DNA from: Paenibacillus algorifonticola
Lineage (GTDB): Bacteria; Bacillota; Bacilli; Paenibacillales; Paenibacillaceae
DNA: 64,000 bases
NCBI RefSeq assembly: GCF_000971975.1
Contig: NZ_LAQO01000026.1
Span: forward strand, 62,001 to 126,000
Direction: 5' to 3'
The position numbers were made by a program, and so were the translations under genes. Each line of letters opens with the position of its first letter. The first letter of the stretch is position 1. This document shows positions 25,790 to 34,751 of the stretch, piece by piece. The notes beneath the pieces are model-generated. The model had not been told where the DNA came from, did not search any database, and saw only the letters and a list, made by a program, of their open reading frames with translations.

Positions 25790-25821
25790 ATTTACAATAA
25801 AACTATAAACCATTTGTAAAT
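25790..25821 (+). promoter_or_regulatory. Inverted repeat before the importer genes
   Basis: ATTTACAA (25790-25797) and TTGTAAAT (25814-25821) are a perfect inverted repeat with a 16-bp centre, placed just upstream of the ribosome site of the binding-protein gene. It may be an operator or a transcript hairpin; the region is A+T-rich. Confidence 0.4.
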
Positions 25822-25839
25822 ACGATGGAGGGCGAGCCA

Positions 25840-27216
25840 ATGAAGAAGGCTAAACGTTTAAACGCATTAGCTTTGTCGGCAGTTTTCACCATGACAGTCA
25901 TACTGACAGCCTGCTCCAGCAATGAAGGGTCTCCTGAAAATCAAAACGGCATAAAACCACCCAAAGAAGGCGAGCAGGTTACGCTTAAATTTTCCTTTTG
26001 GGGCGACACCATCGAGAAGAAGACGGTCACGGAGGCGCTTAAGCGTTTTGAGCAAGAAACGGGTATCATCGTTGAGCCCATGCATGTGCCATCGGATTAT
26101 TTGACGAAGCTGACGACGATGGTGGCCGGAAATGTGGCACCCGATCTCGGTTATTTGTCTTCCGGCGCAGCACTCAGCTGGGCAGAGGACGGAAAGCTGC
26201 TTAACCTCACCCCGCTAATTGAAAGCGATCCCGATTTTAAAAAGGAAGATTATTTAGATCAAATTTGGTACGACTACGCGCCTGGTAAGACGATCGGAAT
26301 GAGCACGGCAGTAGAAGGCTATGGATTAATGTACAACAAGGATATGCTGCTGGACGCTGGTGTTGAGCTGCCTCCGACAGAAGCGGGTAAGGCATGGGAT
26401 TGGGATACGTTTATCGAATATTCAAAAAAACTAACGCTGGATGACACAGGGAAAAATGCGCTGGACCCGGCATTTAATCCGGATAAAATCAAACAGTATG
26501 GCTTCCAATATGATCCGTACAACATGATGGCAGCGGTTGTCTCCAATGGCGGCAACTTTCTAACGGAAGATGGTACGGGCTTCGGATTGACGGAGCCAGA
26601 AGCTATCGAAGCGATTCAAAAGCTTGCTGATCTGATGTATGTTCACCATGTTTCACCGACCCCGCTTCAAACGAAAAGCCTTCCCGATATGGCGCTGCAG
26701 ACGAAAAAAGTCGCCATGACCGTATCTGGAAACTGGGCTCTGCAAGCATTCGCCGAACAGGACTTTAATCTAGGTGTAGGCGTTCTACCTAAATTAAAGG
26801 AAAGCAATACGCTGCTGGATGGCGCGCCGACGGTTATTTTCAGCTCGACCAAGCATCCTGAGGAAGCATGGCTGCTTTATAAATATATGGCTGATCCAGA
26901 GTCGGTTCTGCCGCTGATAGCAGGCGGATTGTGGATGCCGCTCAAAAAATCCTGGTATACCGATCCAGAGCTGATCAGTAAATGGGCGTCAGGAAACAAA
27001 GCGCATCCAGAGGGCTATACCGAATCCTTCATGAAGCAAACGCTTGAGAATGGCATCCGGACGCCAGGCTTTGAGGTGAAAAATCTAACTAAAATCAATG
27101 CGCTTGTAACGCCTGCACTTGATTTGGTGTGGACAGGGAAAGAAACAGCCGAGCAAGCGTTAAAAGGTGTTGAGCCTAAAGTTGAGCCGCTCATTCAGGG
27201 TTATTACGGAAGATAG
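25840..27216 (+). CDS. ABC transporter substrate-binding lipoprotein (UgpB/MalE-like)
   Basis: 458 residues; a signal peptide with lipobox ILTAC (Cys25) anchors it outside the membrane. LKFSFWGDTIEKKTVTEALKRFEQE opens the family-1 solute-binding fold, and MYNKDMLLDAGVELPPT is the classic segment of carbohydrate-binding members. ATG 25840 has GGAGGGCGAG just before it. It is followed by MalF- and MalG-type permeases, so it is the specificity subunit for whatever the locus imports. In the context of arabinofuranosidases and hydroxyproline enzymes, arabino-oligosaccharides or short arabinosylated hydroxyproline peptides are the expected ligands; this is inference. Confidence 0.92.
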   Translation: MKKAKRLNALALSAVFTMTVILTACSSNEGSPENQNGIKPPKEGEQVTLKFSFWGDTIEKKTVTEALKRFEQETGIIVEPMHVPSDYLTKLTTMVAGNVAPDLGYLSSGAALSWAEDGKLLNLTPLIESDPDFKKEDYLDQIWYDYAPGKTIGMSTAVEGYGLMYNKDMLLDAGVELPPTEAGKAWDWDTFIEYSKKLTLDDTGKNALDPAFNPDKIKQYGFQYDPYNMMAAVVSNGGNFLTEDGTGFGLTEPEAIEAIQKLADLMYVHHVSPTPLQTKSLPDMALQTKKVAMTVSGNWALQAFAEQDFNLGVGVLPKLKESNTLLDGAPTVIFSSTKHPEEAWLLYKYMADPESVLPLIAGGLWMPLKKSWYTDPELISKWASGNKAHPEGYTESFMKQTLENGIRTPGFEVKNLTKINALVTPALDLVWTGKETAEQALKGVEPKVEPLIQGYYGR

Positions 27217-27251
27217 GCTGATAGCCATTCCCCCGGAGAGGAGGTATTTTT

Positions 27252-28142
27252 ATCACTCGCAAACGTCGTATTGCGCTTGCTGGCATCCTGTTTGCCTTGC
27301 CCAGCATTTTGGGCCTGCTCACTTTCACGATTTTGCCGATGCTATCAAGCTTGCTGCTTAGCTTCACGGACTATCGTATTGTGAATACGCCGAAATTCAT
27401 CGGGTTAGACAATTACACACGGCTTTTTGATGGAACGGATCAATATTTTTACAACTCTTTAGCGGTTACGTTTAAATACGTGATTTTAAGAGTTCCTCTT
27501 GGACTCATCTTTTCATTTATCGTCGCCTTTTTGCTTAATATGGAGTTTATTCGCGGCAAGTCTATTTTTCGAACGATCTTTTATTTGCCGGTTATTGTGC
27601 CCGCTGTAGCCTCCTCGATGATCTGGATTTGGTTGTTCAGTCCGGACTTGGGGCTATTCAACAGCTTTCTGGAAGCGCTCAATCTCCCAACCTTAAACTG
27701 GCTTTATTCAGAGGAAACGGTCGTTCCTTCTATTGTTCTCATGAGCCTTTGGGGGATGGGGAGCACGATCATCATTTTTCTGGCTGGCCTGCAGGGTGTA
27801 CCGAGATCGTTGTACGAAGCGGCTATTGTGGACGGTGCAGGCGCCATGCGTAAATTTCTACACATCACCATACCGATGATGACACCGATCATTTTCTTTA
27901 ATTTGATTATGGGGTCGATTGGAGCCTTTCAGGTTTTTACAGAAGCGCTCATTATGACACAGGGCGGACCGAACAACGCCAGTTTGTTCTATAACTATTA
28001 CATTTATCGCGAGGCGTTTTTATTTGGAGAAATGGGGCATGCTTCGGCGATTGCCTGGATTCTCTTTATGATCATCCTCATCGTAACGGCGATTTTTTTC
28101 CGGACTTCAAAATCATGGGTATTTTATGAAAGTGAGGTGTAG
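27252..28142 (+). CDS. ABC sugar transporter permease, MalF/UgpA type, with apparent ATC start
   Basis: Six-helix permease whose EAA loop is YEAAIVDGAGAMRKFLHITIP. Homologous N-termini usually begin (M)xRKRRxALAGILFALPS; here that sequence is encoded from 27252 (ITRKRRIALAGILFALPS), with GAGAGGAGG at 27236-27244 at ideal distance, but the codon at that place is ATC, and there is no in-frame ATG, GTG or TTG until TTG 27297. Starting there would leave no nearby ribosome site and would clip the first membrane helix. An ATC (or ATT 27246) start, or a sequence error, is the likely reading. About 296 residues. It begins 36 bp after the binding-protein gene. Confidence 0.85.
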   Translation: MTRKRRIALAGILFALPSILGLLTFTILPMLSSLLLSFTDYRIVNTPKFIGLDNYTRLFDGTDQYFYNSLAVTFKYVILRVPLGLIFSFIVAFLLNMEFIRGKSIFRTIFYLPVIVPAVASSMIWIWLFSPDLGLFNSFLEALNLPTLNWLYSEETVVPSIVLMSLWGMGSTIIIFLAGLQGVPRSLYEAAIVDGAGAMRKFLHITIPMMTPIIFFNLIMGSIGAFQVFTEALIMTQGGPNNASLFYNYYIYREAFLFGEMGHASAIAWILFMIILIVTAIFFRTSKSWVFYESEV

Positions 28143-28147
28143 CCCAG

Positions 28148-28978
28148 ATGCTGAGAAGTCGCCGAATCTCGCAAATAACCGTCTATTTTTTCCTTTTAAT
28201 AGGAGCCGCGTTTTGCCTGCTGCCGCTGTTCTGGCTTATACGCAGCTCATTGATGACATCTATTCAAATTTTTGAAATGCCGCCCAAGTGGATTCCTGCC
28301 CCGTTTCAATTTCAAAACTATGTGGAGGCGCTGACATCGATCGATTTTTTCCGATTTTTCCGAAATACGCTGACCATTACGATTAGCTGCTTGGCAGGAG
28401 CGCTGATCAGCAGCTCGCTTGGCGCGTATAGCTATGCAAGGCTAAGCTGGCCGGGGAGAAATATTTTTTTCTCCTTGCTGTTAGCCAGCATGATGCTGCC
28501 CAGTGCGGTTACCTTGATTCCAACCTTTATTGGCTGGCGATTGGTAGATCTCATTAATACGTATTTCCCGCTTATTATGCCGGTCTGGTTTGGCTCAGCC
28601 TTTGATATTTTTCTGCTCAGACAATTTTATTCGAGTATTCCAAAAGATTTAGATGAAGCGGCGTATGTCGATGGAGCTGGCCCCTGGACTATTTTTTACC
28701 GGATCATTATTCCTTTGTCTAAGCCGGCTTTAATCGTCATTGGGTTGTTTTCCTTTATGAATTCCTGGAATGATTTTATGGGACCGTTAGTTTATTTAAA
28801 TGAGGAAAGCAAATTTACAATGGCACTCGGTCTCCAGATGTTTCAGTCGCTTCACAGTGCGCAGTGGCATTTGCTAATGGCCGCTTCCACCTTTGTCATT
28901 ATGCCTGTCATCATCGTGTTTTTTATAGGGCAGCGTTATTTTATTGAGGGTATTACGTTAACCGGAATGAAAGGGTGA
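28148..28978 (+). CDS. ABC sugar transporter permease, MalG/UgpE type
   Basis: 276 residues with six membrane helices; the EAA loop is LDEAAYVDGAGPWTIFYRIIIP and the C-terminus RYFIEGITLTGMKG is the normal end of this family. It starts five bases after the previous permease with GAGGTG upstream, so the two subunits are made together. As with the first importer, no ATPase gene lies in the cluster. Confidence 0.93.
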   Translation: MLRSRRISQITVYFFLLIGAAFCLLPLFWLIRSSLMTSIQIFEMPPKWIPAPFQFQNYVEALTSIDFFRFFRNTLTITISCLAGALISSSLGAYSYARLSWPGRNIFFSLLLASMMLPSAVTLIPTFIGWRLVDLINTYFPLIMPVWFGSAFDIFLLRQFYSSIPKDLDEAAYVDGAGPWTIFYRIIIPLSKPALIVIGLFSFMNSWNDFMGPLVYLNEESKFTMALGLQMFQSLHSAQWHLLMAASTFVIMPVIIVFFIGQRYFIEGITLTGMKG

Positions 28979-28986
28979 GAACAAAA

Positions 28987-31302
28987 ATGAAAGCAAGCAT
29001 GAGAATTAAACAAGCGGCGCAAGCTTTCGCATTAGGCGAGGTTACACTGTTGGATGGGCCATTTAAGCATGCGATGGAAACGAATCGCCACTATCTTCTG
29101 GAGCTGGAGCCAGACAGACTGCTGGCTAGATTTAGAGAATACGCGGGCCTTGCGCCACGAGCGCCACAATATGGGGGCTGGGAAGCGGAGAGCTTGTCGG
29201 GACATACGTTAGGCCATTATTTATCTGCGTGCTCGATGATGTATGCCTCTCTAGCGGAGGCAGAATTCAAGGAAAGAGTCGATTATATAACGGATGAGCT
29301 TGAGCTTTGCCAAAATAAGCATGGGGATGGTTATGTTTCGGGCATCCCGCGCGGCAAGGAGGTTTTCCACGAAGTCGCTTCCGGAAATATTCAATCGAAG
29401 GGATTTGATTTGAATGGGGCATGGGCACCCTTGTACACCCTGCATAAGTTATTTGCGGGACTGAGGGATGCATATAGATTAACAGGCAATGAGAAGGCGC
29501 TGGTTGTCGAAAGGAAGCTTGCCGACTGGGTCGAAGGCATTCTCGCGCCGCTGTCTACGGAGCAAATGGAAGAAATGATGATTTGCGAGTATGGCGGCAT
29601 GAACGAGGTTTTAGCTGATCTTTATGTCGATACGAATGAATACAAATATTTAACGTTAGCCGAGAAATTTTGGCATAAGCTTGTCCTTGATCCGCTGGCT
29701 GAGCATGTGGACTGCTTGCCCGGAAAGCATGCGAATACACAAATTCCGAAGCTGATTGGACTAGCGAAGGAATATGAATGGACCAACGATGAGAAGCGCC
29801 GTGATACGGCTGAGTTTTTCTGGAACAGCGTCGTCCATCATCATTCCTATGCGAATGGCGGTAATAGCTTTGGCGAATATTTCGGCGATGCGGATTCCTT
29901 TAACGACAGGCTGGGACCACAAACGACGGAAACGTGCAACACCTACAATATGCTGAAGCTGACGAAGCATCTGTTTGAGTGGAAAGCATCCGCCGCGGAA
30001 GCCGATTATTATGAGCGGGCTATGTTTAATCATATCCTTGCGTCCCAAAATCCGCATTCTGGAGGCATGACGTACTATTTGTCGCTGGCAATGGGCGGGC
30101 ATAAAATTTTTGATGACAAGTTTGACGATTTCACATGCTGTATCGGCACTGGCATGGAAAGTCAAGCTAGCTATGGGAACGCGATTTATTTTAAAGGGGA
30201 AGACAAACTGTTTGTGAACCAGTTTATCCATTCTGAGCTGGCATGGACGGAAAAGGGCGTTACGCTGCTGCAGGAAACGGAGTATCCTTCGGACGATGTT
30301 ATACGGCTCAAGCTATCATGCGCGAAGCCTGTGCGGTTCAGCCTCAATATCCGCTATCCGGGCTGGGCAGAGCAAGGGGTTTCCATTGAAATCAATGGTG
30401 AAAAAGTAGCGGTTGACCAGTCTCCCGGCTCCTTTATCGCGATCAACCGCTTATGGATCGACGGGGACTTGATTCGTGTAGTTTTGCCGATGTCTCTAAG
30501 GCTGGAGGCTATGCCGGACAATGCCGATCGTGCAGCGATTTTTTATGGCCCTGTGCTGCTCGCTGGTGATCTGGGGTCCCATGATGATCCCCATGCTTCC
30601 GAGTTTCTTTATGCGCCTGTCTTGCTTGCGAAAGGGAAGCCGCTGGATACTTGGCTTGAAGCTGTGCCTGGGAAAAGCTTAGCTTTCCAAAGCAAAATGG
30701 TCGGTTATCCCCGCAATGTGGAGCTCGCGCCATTTTACCAAATGGTTGACCGTTCCTATACCGTGTATTGGGACCTGTTCACACCTGATGGTTGGGCGAT
30801 AGCGGAAGCGGATTACAGGAAAGTGATGGAAAAGATGAAGAGGCTGGAGCAATGCACGATTGATTATGCGCAGCCGGGAGAAATGCAGCCGGAGCGCGAC
30901 CATGATTTTCAAGGCGACAGCTCGACTCGCGTCGGCATGTTAAACCGCAGGCCATTCCGCATGGCAGGTCAAGGCGGCTGGTTCTCGTTTGACTTGAAGG
31001 TTAAGCCCGAAAGTGAAATGATGCTGGTCGTGACTTATACGTCTGCTCAAGAGATGCCTAATTGTGAGTTTGATGTATTACTAAATGGTGAGCTGCTGGC
31101 AGAGGTTCAGGAAGGCTTTACGGAGGAGGATAAGTTCTATAATGTGAACTTCCCGCTACCTTCTGCAGCACTAGCTGGCACTGAGAAGGTCACCGTTATG
31201 TTTCAAGCTAAGGAAGGTAAACGCGTTCGCCGCGTATTTGGCCTTAGAATAGTGGACAGCGAGCAGTATAAGCAGCTAGGCGTACAAAGCGACTCTATTT
31301 AA
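28987..31302 (+). CDS. GH127-clan beta-L-arabinofuranosidase, GH146-like
   Basis: 771 residues without signal peptide. The N-terminal (alpha/alpha)6 barrel (DUF1680 fold) carries the zinc-cysteine active site known from beta-L-arabinofuranosidases: E-x-C in TTETCNTYNML and a Cys pair in DDFTCCIGTGM (C384/C385 from this start), with an acid/base Glu in SFGEYF. After the barrel come beta-sandwich domains and an extra C-terminal domain of about 150 residues. This size suits GH146 and related long members rather than the 660-residue GH127. The enzyme would release beta-L-arabinofuranose in the cytoplasm. ATG 28987 is preferred to GTG 28975 because AAAGGGTGAG lies just before it. It overlaps or abuts the permease gene. 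Confidence 0.85.
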   Translation: MKASMRIKQAAQAFALGEVTLLDGPFKHAMETNRHYLLELEPDRLLARFREYAGLAPRAPQYGGWEAESLSGHTLGHYLSACSMMYASLAEAEFKERVDYITDELELCQNKHGDGYVSGIPRGKEVFHEVASGNIQSKGFDLNGAWAPLYTLHKLFAGLRDAYRLTGNEKALVVERKLADWVEGILAPLSTEQMEEMMICEYGGMNEVLADLYVDTNEYKYLTLAEKFWHKLVLDPLAEHVDCLPGKHANTQIPKLIGLAKEYEWTNDEKRRDTAEFFWNSVVHHHSYANGGNSFGEYFGDADSFNDRLGPQTTETCNTYNMLKLTKHLFEWKASAAEADYYERAMFNHILASQNPHSGGMTYYLSLAMGGHKIFDDKFDDFTCCIGTGMESQASYGNAIYFKGEDKLFVNQFIHSELAWTEKGVTLLQETEYPSDDVIRLKLSCAKPVRFSLNIRYPGWAEQGVSIEINGEKVAVDQSPGSFIAINRLWIDGDLIRVVLPMSLRLEAMPDNADRAAIFYGPVLLAGDLGSHDDPHASEFLYAPVLLAKGKPLDTWLEAVPGKSLAFQSKMVGYPRNVELAPFYQMVDRSYTVYWDLFTPDGWAIAEADYRKVMEKMKRLEQCTIDYAQPGEMQPERDHDFQGDSSTRVGMLNRRPFRMAGQGGWFSFDLKVKPESEMMLVVTYTSAQEMPNCEFDVLLNGELLAEVQEGFTEEDKFYNVNFPLPSAALAGTEKVTVMFQAKEGKRVRRVFGLRIVDSEQYKQLGVQSDSI

Positions 31303-31428
31303 AAGCGTGGTGAACAGGCGAAACGGCATGAAGAGATTGGACTGGATAAGCGATCGGAAGCCAATCTTTCATGTCGTGCAGCCGCTCTTTCACCACCCAT
31401 TTAATTATGCAGAGGGAGCGTGAAGCAA

Positions 31429-32499
31429 ATGGAAGCCCAGCGGCTCAAGAGGGTTAGGGAACAGCTGGAACGAGAGCAGTTAGATGGGATATTGATTGCA
31501 AGTCCATTCAATCGAAGATATTTGACCGGATTTACGGGTACAGCAGGATTTGTGGCGATTACGAAGGATCAAGCGCTGCTTATCACTGATTTTCGCTATA
31601 CGCGTCAAGCGACGCAGCAGGCGATTGAATACGAGGTTATTCAGTATGCAGGCAAGCCATTCAAGCTTATTCGGGAAAGACTAGACGCTGCCGGAGTCCG
31701 AAAGCTCGGGTTTGAGAAAAATCATGTGACATTGGCAGGCTATGAAGCCTACGAGGAGTCTTTTAACGGACTCGAACTCGTCCCGACCCAAAATATCGTT
31801 GAAAAGCTGCGCGGCATTAAAGATGAGCGGGAGCAAGGGTACATTCGCAAGGCGATCGACATTACGGAAAAAGCGTTTGAACATATTTTAGGCGTGATGA
31901 AGCCCGGTATATCTGAAAAGGACGTATCCGCTGAGCTCGAATATTTTATGCGTAAAAATGGGGCCACCTCATCGGCTTACGCTACGATTGTAGCCTCCGG
32001 CGAACGCTCAGCCTTGCCGCATGGGCTCGCTAGCGAGAAGCTGCTGGGAACGAACGAATTCGTTACCCTTGATTTTGGAGCGAGCTATGAAGGTTATTGC
32101 TCTGATTTAACCCGAACGGTGTTTATTGGCAAGCCGGAAGAGCGGCATAAAGAAATTTATAAAATTGTATTGGAAGCGAATGAGACCACCTTAAACGGAC
32201 TAAAGCCAGGCATGACGGGTAAAGAGGGCGACTCGCTCGGCAGGGACTGCATTGCTGGCTACGGGTATGGCGAATATTTTGGCCATGGGCTCGGCCATGC
32301 CTTCGGCTTAGAAATTCATGAATGGATGGGATTTTCTCAGAAGTCGGATGATGTTTTAGCGCCCGGCATGATTTTGACCGTCGAGCCTGGCATTTATATT
32401 CCTGATTTTGGAGGCGTCCGAATCGAGGATGACATTTTGATCACAGACACAGGCATTGAAGTGCTGACGAAGTCAAATAAGGAATTAATAGTTTTGTAA
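31429..32499 (+). CDS. M24-family Xaa-Pro peptidase (prolidase/aminopeptidase P-like)
   Basis: 356 residues: a creatinase-like N-terminal domain, then the pita-bread metallopeptidase. All five metal ligands are visible: D215 (TLDFGASYEG), D226 (CSDLTRT), H290 (LGHAFG), E319 (TVEPGIY) and E333 (VRIEDD). M24B enzymes cleave the bond in front of or beside proline, either in Xaa-Pro dipeptides or at the N-terminus of Xaa-Pro peptides. Inside a hydroxyproline operon it most likely frees Hyp/Pro from short imported peptides. ATG 31429 has AGAGGGAG upstream. Cytoplasmic. Many Paenibacillus genomes carry several such peptidases; the placement here is the informative part. Confidence 0.9.
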   Translation: MEAQRLKRVREQLEREQLDGILIASPFNRRYLTGFTGTAGFVAITKDQALLITDFRYTRQATQQAIEYEVIQYAGKPFKLIRERLDAAGVRKLGFEKNHVTLAGYEAYEESFNGLELVPTQNIVEKLRGIKDEREQGYIRKAIDITEKAFEHILGVMKPGISEKDVSAELEYFMRKNGATSSAYATIVASGERSALPHGLASEKLLGTNEFVTLDFGASYEGYCSDLTRTVFIGKPEERHKEIYKIVLEANETTLNGLKPGMTGKEGDSLGRDCIAGYGYGEYFGHGLGHAFGLEIHEWMGFSQKSDDVLAPGMILTVEPGIYIPDFGGVRIEDDILITDTGIEVLTKSNKELIVL

Positions 32500-32521
32500 T
32501 TAGAAGGAAGTGATTGCGTCC

Positions 32522-33718
32522 ATGCATGCAGAATCTGCGGAAGTCGTCATCATTGGCGGAGGCATCATTGGGATGGCCATCGCCTATTATACGGCCAAAT
32601 TAGGAATGGACGTTCTCGTTGTCGAGCGCGGGGAGATTGCGGGGGGAACCTCCTCCAAATGCGACGGCAATATTTTAGCGATTGATAAAGATCCCGGCTT
32701 CGACAGCCAAATGTCCTTGAAATCACAGCAATTAGTCGCAGAACTGGTGCGGGAGCTTGATGAGGAATTTGAGTATCGGGCACCCGGAAGCATTCTCGTC
32801 TGCGAGACGGAGGAAGAGATGCTCGCTGCTGAGCGCTGGGTTTCACGGCAAAAGCAGGCAGGGCTCCCGTTTCGTATGCTCGATCAGAAGGACTTGCGAG
32901 ATGAATGGCCCTATATGGCCGAGGATTTATTAGGCGGTTTAGAGTGTGCGACGGATTCAACGGTTAACCCCGTACTGCTAACCTACTCCTTGGCTGCAAC
33001 CGCTCGCCGTCACGGTGCACGATTTCGAACGCATACAGCGGTTACGGCGGTTTTGCTCGATGAGAAGAGGAGAATTCGGGGAGTGGAGACAGCGGCAGGT
33101 ACGATTAAAGCGAAAATCGTCATTAATGCGGCTGGCGTATGGTCTAAGCCTATTGGACAGATGGTAGGCATCGATATTCCGATTGAACCGCGAAAAGGCC
33201 ATATATTAGTCGCTGCCCGCTCAGCCAACATTGGGAAACGCAAAGTCATGGAATTCGGCTATTTAATTAGCAAGTTTGGCGGGAAGCGCCAAGTAGATCC
33301 CAAGTTCGAAGCGTACGGTATCGCCCTCGTTTTCGAACCAACCGCATCCCAAAACTTTTTAATCGGATCGAGCCGTCAATTTGCAGGCATGGACACCCGT
33401 GTTGATCAAGAGGTCATTCGCCTTATTGCGCAAAGGGCGATCCGCTTTTTTCCGGTCATCGAACATATTCCGATGCTTCGAACGTACGCTGGCCTAAGGC
33501 CATGGACAGCCGATCATTTGCCTATCGTTTCACCTATTGACGAAATACCTGGCTTTTATGTAGCAGCCGGCCATGAAGGGGACGGAATAAGCCTCGCCGC
33601 AGTTACAGGGAAAGTCATCAGTGAAATGTTAAGCGGAGCCGCAACCTGCATTCCGGTCGAGCCGCTGCGCTATGACCGATTCCGCCGTGGCGGCGTTCAT
33701 CAGGAGGTCGTTCTATGA
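32522..33718 (+). CDS. D-hydroxyproline dehydrogenase, DAO-fold FAD subunit (HcnC-like)
   Basis: 398-residue FAD-dependent oxidoreductase of the D-amino-acid-oxidase fold. VVIIGGGIIGMAIAYYTA is the Rossmann motif, VVERGEIAGGTSSKCDGN the FAD contact region, and FYVAAGHEGDGISLAAVTG the C-terminal FAD motif. The G-T-S-x-x-x-x-G-N-I arrangement resembles the catalytic (beta) subunit of D-hydroxyproline dehydrogenases and HcnC. It would oxidise cis-4-hydroxy-D-proline to 1-pyrroline-4-hydroxy-2-carboxylate, passing electrons through the subunits encoded at 38392-40228. ATG 32522 with GAAGGAAG upstream. Its TGA overlaps the ATG of the epimerase gene, so the two are coupled. A sarcosine- or glycine-oxidase-like role is the alternative. 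Confidence 0.85.
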   Translation: MHAESAEVVIIGGGIIGMAIAYYTAKLGMDVLVVERGEIAGGTSSKCDGNILAIDKDPGFDSQMSLKSQQLVAELVRELDEEFEYRAPGSILVCETEEEMLAAERWVSRQKQAGLPFRMLDQKDLRDEWPYMAEDLLGGLECATDSTVNPVLLTYSLAATARRHGARFRTHTAVTAVLLDEKRRIRGVETAAGTIKAKIVINAAGVWSKPIGQMVGIDIPIEPRKGHILVAARSANIGKRKVMEFGYLISKFGGKRQVDPKFEAYGIALVFEPTASQNFLIGSSRQFAGMDTRVDQEVIRLIAQRAIRFFPVIEHIPMLRTYAGLRPWTADHLPIVSPIDEIPGFYVAAGHEGDGISLAAVTGKVISEMLSGAATCIPVEPLRYDRFRRGGVHQEVVL

Positions 33719-34716
33719 AGCTTACCAAAATGGTGACCACCATCGATACCCATACGGGAGGCAACCCGACCCGAACGGTTACGAGCGGGGCACCGGTGCT
33801 GATCGGAAGCACGATGACAGAGAAGATGGTATACATGTCCGAGCATTTTGACCATTTTCGTAAAGCGTTGATGTTCGAGCCCCGGGGCCATGAAGTGATG
33901 TCCGGTTGTATTTTAACTCCACCGTGTGATAAAACGGCCGACATCGGCGTTGTTTTTATTGAGACGGGCGGCTATTTGCCGATGTGCGGGCATGATACGA
34001 TTGGCCTTTGCACGGCGCTGATCGAGGGTGGGATTTATCCCGAGAGCAAAAATGTAATCAGGCTGGACACGCCAGCAGGACTCGTGGAAGCCCATCTTGA
34101 CATTGCTCAGGGAAAAGTGAGAGAAGTGACGTTCACCAACATTGCTTCTTTTTTGTACAAAAAAGATGTCCGGCTCCATGTCGAGGGGATTGGTGAAATT
34201 TCCGTTGATATTGCGTATGGCGGCAATTTTTACGGTTTGGTGGATGCGCGTCCGCTTCATTTGCCCCTGGTGCCGAATCGGGCTTCGGAAATCGTACGCT
34301 TGGCGATCAAAATTCGGGATGCGATTAACCAAAGCATCGAAGTGGTACATCCCGAAATTGCGGTCATTCGAGGACTTACCCACATTGAATTCTACAGCGA
34401 TCCGGTATCGCCTGCTGCACATTGCCGCAATACGGTCGTTGTGCCTCCGGGAGGGATTGACCGTTCGCCATGCGGGACAGGAACCTCGGCAAAGGTAGCT
34501 GTGCTGCATGCCAAGGGAGAACTTTCCAAGGAGCAGGAGTTTGTCCATGAAAGCATCGTAGGCTCCGTGTTCCGGGCTAAAATTTTGCAGGAGACAGCGG
34601 TAGGCGGCTTGCCAGCCGTCATCCCGCAAATATCAGGGTCAGCCTGGGTAACAGGCTTTCACCAGTTTGTTTTCCACGATCAGGATGAGCTCGGGAGCGG
34701 ATTTTTTTTACTCTAA
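33715..34716 (+). CDS. 4-hydroxyproline 2-epimerase (proline racemase family)
   Basis: 333 residues. Both catalytic cysteines of the racemase/epimerase class are present: C91 in GYLPMCGHDTIG and C253 in DRSPCGTGTSAK; the first motif and THTGGNPTRTV at the start are standard. The Cys-Cys class includes proline racemase and 4-hydroxyproline 2-epimerase; the neighbours (D-hydroxyproline dehydrogenase, pyrroline-hydroxycarboxylate deaminase, semialdehyde dehydrogenase) favour conversion of trans-4-hydroxy-L-proline to cis-4-hydroxy-D-proline. The ATG overlaps the stop of the dehydrogenase subunit gene. Confidence 0.9.
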   Translation: MKLTKMVTTIDTHTGGNPTRTVTSGAPVLIGSTMTEKMVYMSEHFDHFRKALMFEPRGHEVMSGCILTPPCDKTADIGVVFIETGGYLPMCGHDTIGLCTALIEGGIYPESKNVIRLDTPAGLVEAHLDIAQGKVREVTFTNIASFLYKKDVRLHVEGIGEISVDIAYGGNFYGLVDARPLHLPLVPNRASEIVRLAIKIRDAINQSIEVVHPEIAVIRGLTHIEFYSDPVSPAAHCRNTVVVPPGGIDRSPCGTGTSAKVAVLHAKGELSKEQEFVHESIVGSVFRAKILQETAVGGLPAVIPQISGSAWVTGFHQFVFHDQDELGSGFFLL

Positions 34717-34751
34717 TTCTACTCTAATGATGGTTTGACGGAGGCTTGGAT

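Noticed and set aside
31328..31423. 31-codon open frame starting MKRLDWISDRKPIF just before the prolidase gene
   Set aside because: It has only a weak ribosome site (AAACGG) and no recognised relative; the stop lying next to the prolidase start may be chance. A short AGATTGG/CCAATCT hairpin covers part of it.
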